A stretch of 10,059 bases of DNA from Desulfobulbaceae bacterium UBA2775 (GTDB lineage: Bacteria; Desulfobacterota; Desulfobulbia; Desulfobulbales; Desulfocapsaceae), in contig DEIL01000225.1 of assembly GCA_002352445.1 (NCBI GenBank), positions 27,574 to 37,632 on the forward strand, written 5' to 3'. Under the pieces are notes generated by a model. It made no database searches. It saw only the letters and a list, made by a program, of their open reading frames with translations, and was not told the DNA's origin. A program made the translations under genes and the position numbers. This document shows positions 7,807 through 10,059 of the stretch, in pieces (positions within the stretch are counted from its first letter, which is position 1; every line of letters begins with the position of its first letter).

Positions 7807-7877
7807 GTCCAGTAAAGACCAAAACCTCGATAGCCAGCAAGGCTTTCGGGGTTTTTTTTTCCTATGATGTCCAGTAA
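7807..7877 (+). repeat. Imperfect direct repeat GTCCAGTAA, possible integrase arm sites
   Basis: GTCCAGTAAAGACC (from 7807) and GTCCAGTAAGATCC (from 7869) are two similar blocks 62 bases apart on either side of the terminator. Just inside an element end, such repeats often serve as arm-type integrase binding sites. That role is inferred from position only. Confidence 0.4.
7821..7860 (+). terminator. Intrinsic terminator downstream of ssrA
   Basis: A 15-bp stem (AAAACCTCGATAGCC with GGCTTTCGGGGTTTT; one wobble, one mismatch) has a five-base AGCAA loop and ends in a run of ten T residues. It would terminate ssrA transcripts. If the integration reading is right, it was brought by the element and replaces the original ssrA terminator. 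Confidence 0.85.
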
Positions 7878-7890
7878 GATCCATTGAAAT

Positions 7891-7943
7891 ATGACGGTAT
7901 ATTAGACGGTATAAATAAATACCGCCAAGGGAGATACCGTCAT
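7891..7943. promoter_or_regulatory. Four-copy GACGGTAT array overlapping the integrase start
   Basis: GACGGTAT occurs at 7893-7900 and 7905-7912, 12 bases apart. Inverted copies ATACCG(CC) at 7919-7926 and ATACCGTC at 7934-7941 follow. The outer pair is a perfect 10-bp inverted repeat (ATGACGGTAT with ATACCGTCAT) whose right arm includes the AT of the integrase start codon. The arrangement suits cooperative binding by the integrase, an excisionase or a repressor that also shuts off integrase expression. I recall similar GACGGTAT clusters before P4-type integrases, but the binding protein is unproven. Confidence 0.6.
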
Positions 7944-8058
7944 GTCGATTACAGATACCGACATCCGTAATGCGAAACCAAAAGAGAAACCGTATAAGTT
8001 GACAGATGGGGGGGGCTGGTCTGGAGTGGATAACAAATTCTTTGGCGTCAGTCATTGA
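7942..8058 (+). pseudogene. Truncated P4-type tyrosine integrase (N-terminal arm-binding domain only)
   Basis: ATG 7942 follows an AGGGAG ribosome-binding site and opens MSITDTDIRNAKPKEKPYKL, then TDGGG, which matches the start of the DUF4102 arm-DNA-binding domain of P4-type integrases. After codon ~25 the similarity stops: the next codons read WSGVDNKFFG and end at TGA 8056-8058, giving 38 codons instead of about 400. No other frame continues the expected integrase sequence, so this looks like a deletion or rearrangement and not a simple frameshift. The break falls at a run of eight G residues (8008-8015). The catalytic domain is absent, so no recombinase can be made. The fragment marks the remains of an element inserted at ssrA. 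Confidence 0.85.
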
Positions 8059-8226
8059 TTGCATGGATTTATGTTGACTAAAGAGAAATACATTTAATAA
8101 TGAAACGAGATTAAAGTGGGATTGTAGTTCTCTATTATAATGTGTTAGGAGTAGGGTATCATTTTGAAGTTAATAACATGTGTGTTTACTGTAGCCGTAT
8201 GTGCAATGAATGCATAAGAGACTAAT

Positions 8227-8250
8227 ACCAAAAAACTTTTGGTTTACCAA
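8227..8250. promoter_or_regulatory. Palindromic operator-like sites directly upstream of the regulator gene
   Basis: ACCAAAA-AAC-TTTTGGT (8227-8243) is a perfect 7-bp inverted repeat. TTGGT-TT-ACCAA (8239-8250) overlaps it and abuts ATG 8251, giving three ACCAA-type half-sites. The spacing places a bound protein over the translation start region. Autoregulation by the downstream winged-helix protein is a plausible inference. A TATAAT at 8136-8141 could be the -10 box, but no good -35 is seen. Confidence 0.4.
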
Positions 8251-9663
8251 ATGAACCGTAGTGAAATTAAAAAACAAATATCGCTTGGCGAAGATAGTCG
8301 GCACCAATTCAAAGTAAACCTACGTAGTGTGGATTCTTTGGCCGCTGAAATGGCGGCTTTTGCCAATAGTGAAGGTGGCACCATCTTCATCGGCGTGGCT
8401 GATGATGGTTCGATACCTGGCTTATTAAGCAAAGATGTAAACCGTATTAACCAGCTGATCAGCAATGCAGCCAGTCAACATGTGCGGAGCCCCCTGACGG
8501 TTCAAACTGAGAATATTCCAGCTGATTCAAACAGAATTATCATTGCTCTGACAGTACCTAAGGGAATAGACAAACCATATTTTGACAAAAACGGTGTGAT
8601 TTGGTTGAAAAGTGGTTCGGATAAACGGAGGGTGAATTCAAAGGAGGAATTGCGTCGTCTCTTTCAAAGTGTTGATCAATTTCATGCTGATGAGTTGCCC
8701 ACTAAGGCTGATATCGATAAGCTGGATAAACTACGGTTCAGAGATTTCTTGCGAGACACGTATAATCAGCAGTTTCCGGAAGATCGACAAAGCTTAATCA
8801 AGCTTCTGCAGAATATGAATCTGGTTGCAGACAATGGAATGCTTAATCTTGCTGGAGTGTTACTGTTTGCAGAGAAACCAGAATGGATCAAACCGCAATT
8901 CGTGATCAAAGCAATTCGATATCCTGGCTCTGATATACACTCAACAACATATTTAGACACTGAGGATTTTACCGGATCTTTGGAGAAAGTATTTGATGAT
9001 TCTCTCGCATTTATCATGCGAAATCTTCAAAAAATGCAGGCTGGGCATGGGATCAATTCACCTGGAACTCCTGAAATTCCGGTATCTGTTTTTGAAGAGC
9101 TTTTGGTTAACGCCATAGCTCACCGAGATTATCTGATCAGTGCGCCGATACGTTTATTTATCTTTGATGACCGTATCGAGATTATCAGCCCTGGCCACTT
9201 GCCCAATAATCTAACCGTGGAAAAAATTTGTGCAGGTAATTCCAATATCCGTAATCCCATACTGGTTTCGTATATTGCCAAAGGACTGTTGCCTTATAAA
9301 GGAATCGGTTCTGGAATAAGAAGGGCATTAGATGATTGGCCTGATATCGATTTTCTGGATGACAGAGGTGGTTGCATTTTTACCGTAACAGTGTACCGGA
9401 AAACTAAAAAAGGTTCGGGGAAAATGGTTGTTTTTCCTAAAGAACAGGTACTATCACAAGAAGGTTCGGAGAAAGGTTCGGAGAAAAGTTCGGAGAAAAT
9501 ACTGAAACTTCTGTCTGCCACCCCTCAAATGACCATCCTCCAACTGGCAAATCAGCTCGGAATAAGTACCAGAGCGGTTGAAAAACAAATTGCCAAATTA
9601 CGAGAAAGAGATTTTTTGAAACGGATTGGCCCTGCCAAAGGTGGTTATTGGAAAGTTTTATAA
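8251..9663 (+). CDS. AlbA_2/Schlafen-type, GHKL ATP-binding putative transcriptional regulator with winged helix
   Basis: The 470-residue product (from ATG 8251) has three parts. An AlbA_2 (Schlafen/divergent AAA-4) domain occupies about residues 5-120, with HQFK (18-21), AAFANSEGG (35-43) and FIGVADDG (46-53). An HATPase_c_4/RecG-like domain spans about 180-385, with the N-box EELLVNAIAHRDY (N287, H291) and glycine box GIGSGIRR (351-358). A winged helix-turn-helix ends the protein (about 417-470, ILKLLSATPQMTILQLANQLG onward). A GSEK-repeat linker (405-416) joins the last two. Such proteins are usually annotated as ATP-binding regulators; the ligand and targets are unknown, and any phage-defence role is speculation. 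TTG 8239 would add four residues but lies inside the operator-like palindrome; ATG 8251 is preferred although neither has a clear ribosome-binding site. The gene is intact and sits alone behind the broken integrase, which suggests island cargo. Confidence 0.88.
   Translation: MNRSEIKKQISLGEDSRHQFKVNLRSVDSLAAEMAAFANSEGGTIFIGVADDGSIPGLLSKDVNRINQLISNAASQHVRSPLTVQTENIPADSNRIIIALTVPKGIDKPYFDKNGVIWLKSGSDKRRVNSKEELRRLFQSVDQFHADELPTKADIDKLDKLRFRDFLRDTYNQQFPEDRQSLIKLLQNMNLVADNGMLNLAGVLLFAEKPEWIKPQFVIKAIRYPGSDIHSTTYLDTEDFTGSLEKVFDDSLAFIMRNLQKMQAGHGINSPGTPEIPVSVFEELLVNAIAHRDYLISAPIRLFIFDDRIEIISPGHLPNNLTVEKICAGNSNIRNPILVSYIAKGLLPYKGIGSGIRRALDDWPDIDFLDDRGGCIFTVTVYRKTKKGSGKMVVFPKEQVLSQEGSEKGSEKSSEKILKLLSATPQMTILQLANQLGISTRAVEKQIAKLRERDFLKRIGPAKGGYWKVL
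9463..9498 (+). repeat. In-frame 12-base tandem repeat encoding GSEK/SSEK linker
   Basis: Three tandem 12-base units, GGTTCGGAGAAA twice and AGTTCGGAGAAA once, encode GSEK-GSEK-SSEK. A related unit, GGTTCGGGGAAA (GSGK), lies at 9412-9423. Each unit keeps the frame, so slippage would change linker length between the ATPase and winged-helix domains without breaking the protein. Confidence 0.85.
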
Positions 9664-9781
9664 AACTGGGTGATAAAGTCAGGCTTCGAGCCATATAACA
9701 AGACGCGACTTGAGATGTCTTGGGTCGTCATGGCGGTTCGATCCTCTCCTTGTCGCTGAGAAGATTCAGGAAACATCTTAG
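9664..9781. other. Non-coding stretch with weak tRNA-like segment
   Basis: No ORF is seen. Around 9700-9760 the plus strand holds a CTTGAGA that resembles an anticodon loop and a GGTTCGATCC that resembles a T-loop, but the T-stem does not pair and no matching 5' acceptor strand is present. It is not a working tRNA; it may be a decayed remnant or chance. A 4-bp GGCT-TCG-AGCC hairpin at 9682-9692 has no T-run. Confidence 0.2.
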
Positions 9782-9886
9782 CCATACCACTCTACAAAAC
9801 CCTTTGGGCTGGCAGTGCAAATCTTCGATCTGAGATTGCTCGATACTGTCGTGCTATCAGTAGTAGAACCTAACACGACTTTCGAA

Positions 9887-10059
9887 ATGAGAAGCAAACA
9901 TTATCTGGAAACATCAATAATTCAGAATACTCCATTTGCAGCTGGTTTTCTGGGAGATATTTTGATTTTTTTAAAGTGCCAGGATGCTCCTTTTAGGGTA
10001 AGTTTTTTGGACATGATCAAACTGGAACTTCACAGGAATAGTGTAAACTTTCAGATTTG
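9887..10059 (+). CDS. Possible partial ORF running off the right edge, unrecognised
   Basis: From ATG 9887 there are 57 open codons to the edge, starting MRSKHYLETSIIQNTPFAAG and including FLGDILIFLK and FLDMIKLELH. The same frame is open back to 9782, just after a TAG at 9779-9781, for 92 codons; a GTG at 9815 is another possible start. No ribosome-binding site is clear and I recognise no family. The length is only modestly above chance, so this may be a real gene start, a decayed gene or nothing. The next few hundred bases would settle it. Confidence 0.25.
   Translation, partial: MRSKHYLETSIIQNTPFAAGFLGDILIFLKCQDAPFRVSFLDMIKLELHRNSVNFQI

Noticed and set aside
7672..8064. 130-codon minus-strand ORF with a GGGGGSRTRVRK-like stretch
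   Set aside because: It lies antisense to ssrA and its terminator; this type of peptide is a familiar artefact of translating the tmRNA end.
9690..9760. Possible tRNA-Leu gene
   Set aside because: The T-stem does not pair and no acceptor partner exists; at most a remnant.

Overview
The window looks like the chromosome of a Gram-negative, probably sulfate-reducing or related bacterium of the former Deltaproteobacteria (Desulfobulbales-like). This placement is an inference from overall protein style, the smpB-ssrA pair, the ADDYNYAVAA tmRNA tag and a NIF3/zinc-ribbon gene pair. No taxonomic search was possible.

Left part (1-2024, minus strand): a CAT-anticodon tRNA has its own sigma70-type promoter and an intrinsic terminator. 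It is followed by a NIF3/DUF34 metal-binding protein and a coiled-coil C4 zinc-ribbon protein that runs off the left edge. A repeat-rich, non-coding spacer of about 240 bases lies between these two genes. Middle part (2200-7789, plus strand): a multi-pass membrane M48 metalloprotease fused to a TPR domain, endonuclease IV (nfo), an orphan PilB/GspE-type ATPase, smpB and ssrA (tmRNA). These are ordinary housekeeping genes running in one direction. A long imperfect palindrome separates the protease from nfo. SmpB and tmRNA act together in ribosome rescue; the other plus-strand genes have no obvious shared pathway.

Right part (7790-10059): the 3' end of ssrA is a classic integration site, and the sequence beyond it looks like the left end of a decayed integrative element. 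It holds a terminator, a GTCCAGTAA direct repeat, a four-copy GACGGTAT array and the first ~25 codons of a P4-type tyrosine integrase, cut off abruptly. Next comes an intact AlbA_2/GHKL-ATPase/winged-helix regulator gene with a possible operator at its start codon. The last ~400 bases have no clear gene: a weak tRNA-like stretch and a reading frame open to the window edge.

I see no CRISPR array, toxin-antitoxin pair or complete mobile element, and no convincing undescribed multi-gene system. The most informative region is the decayed island at ssrA with its regulator cargo.
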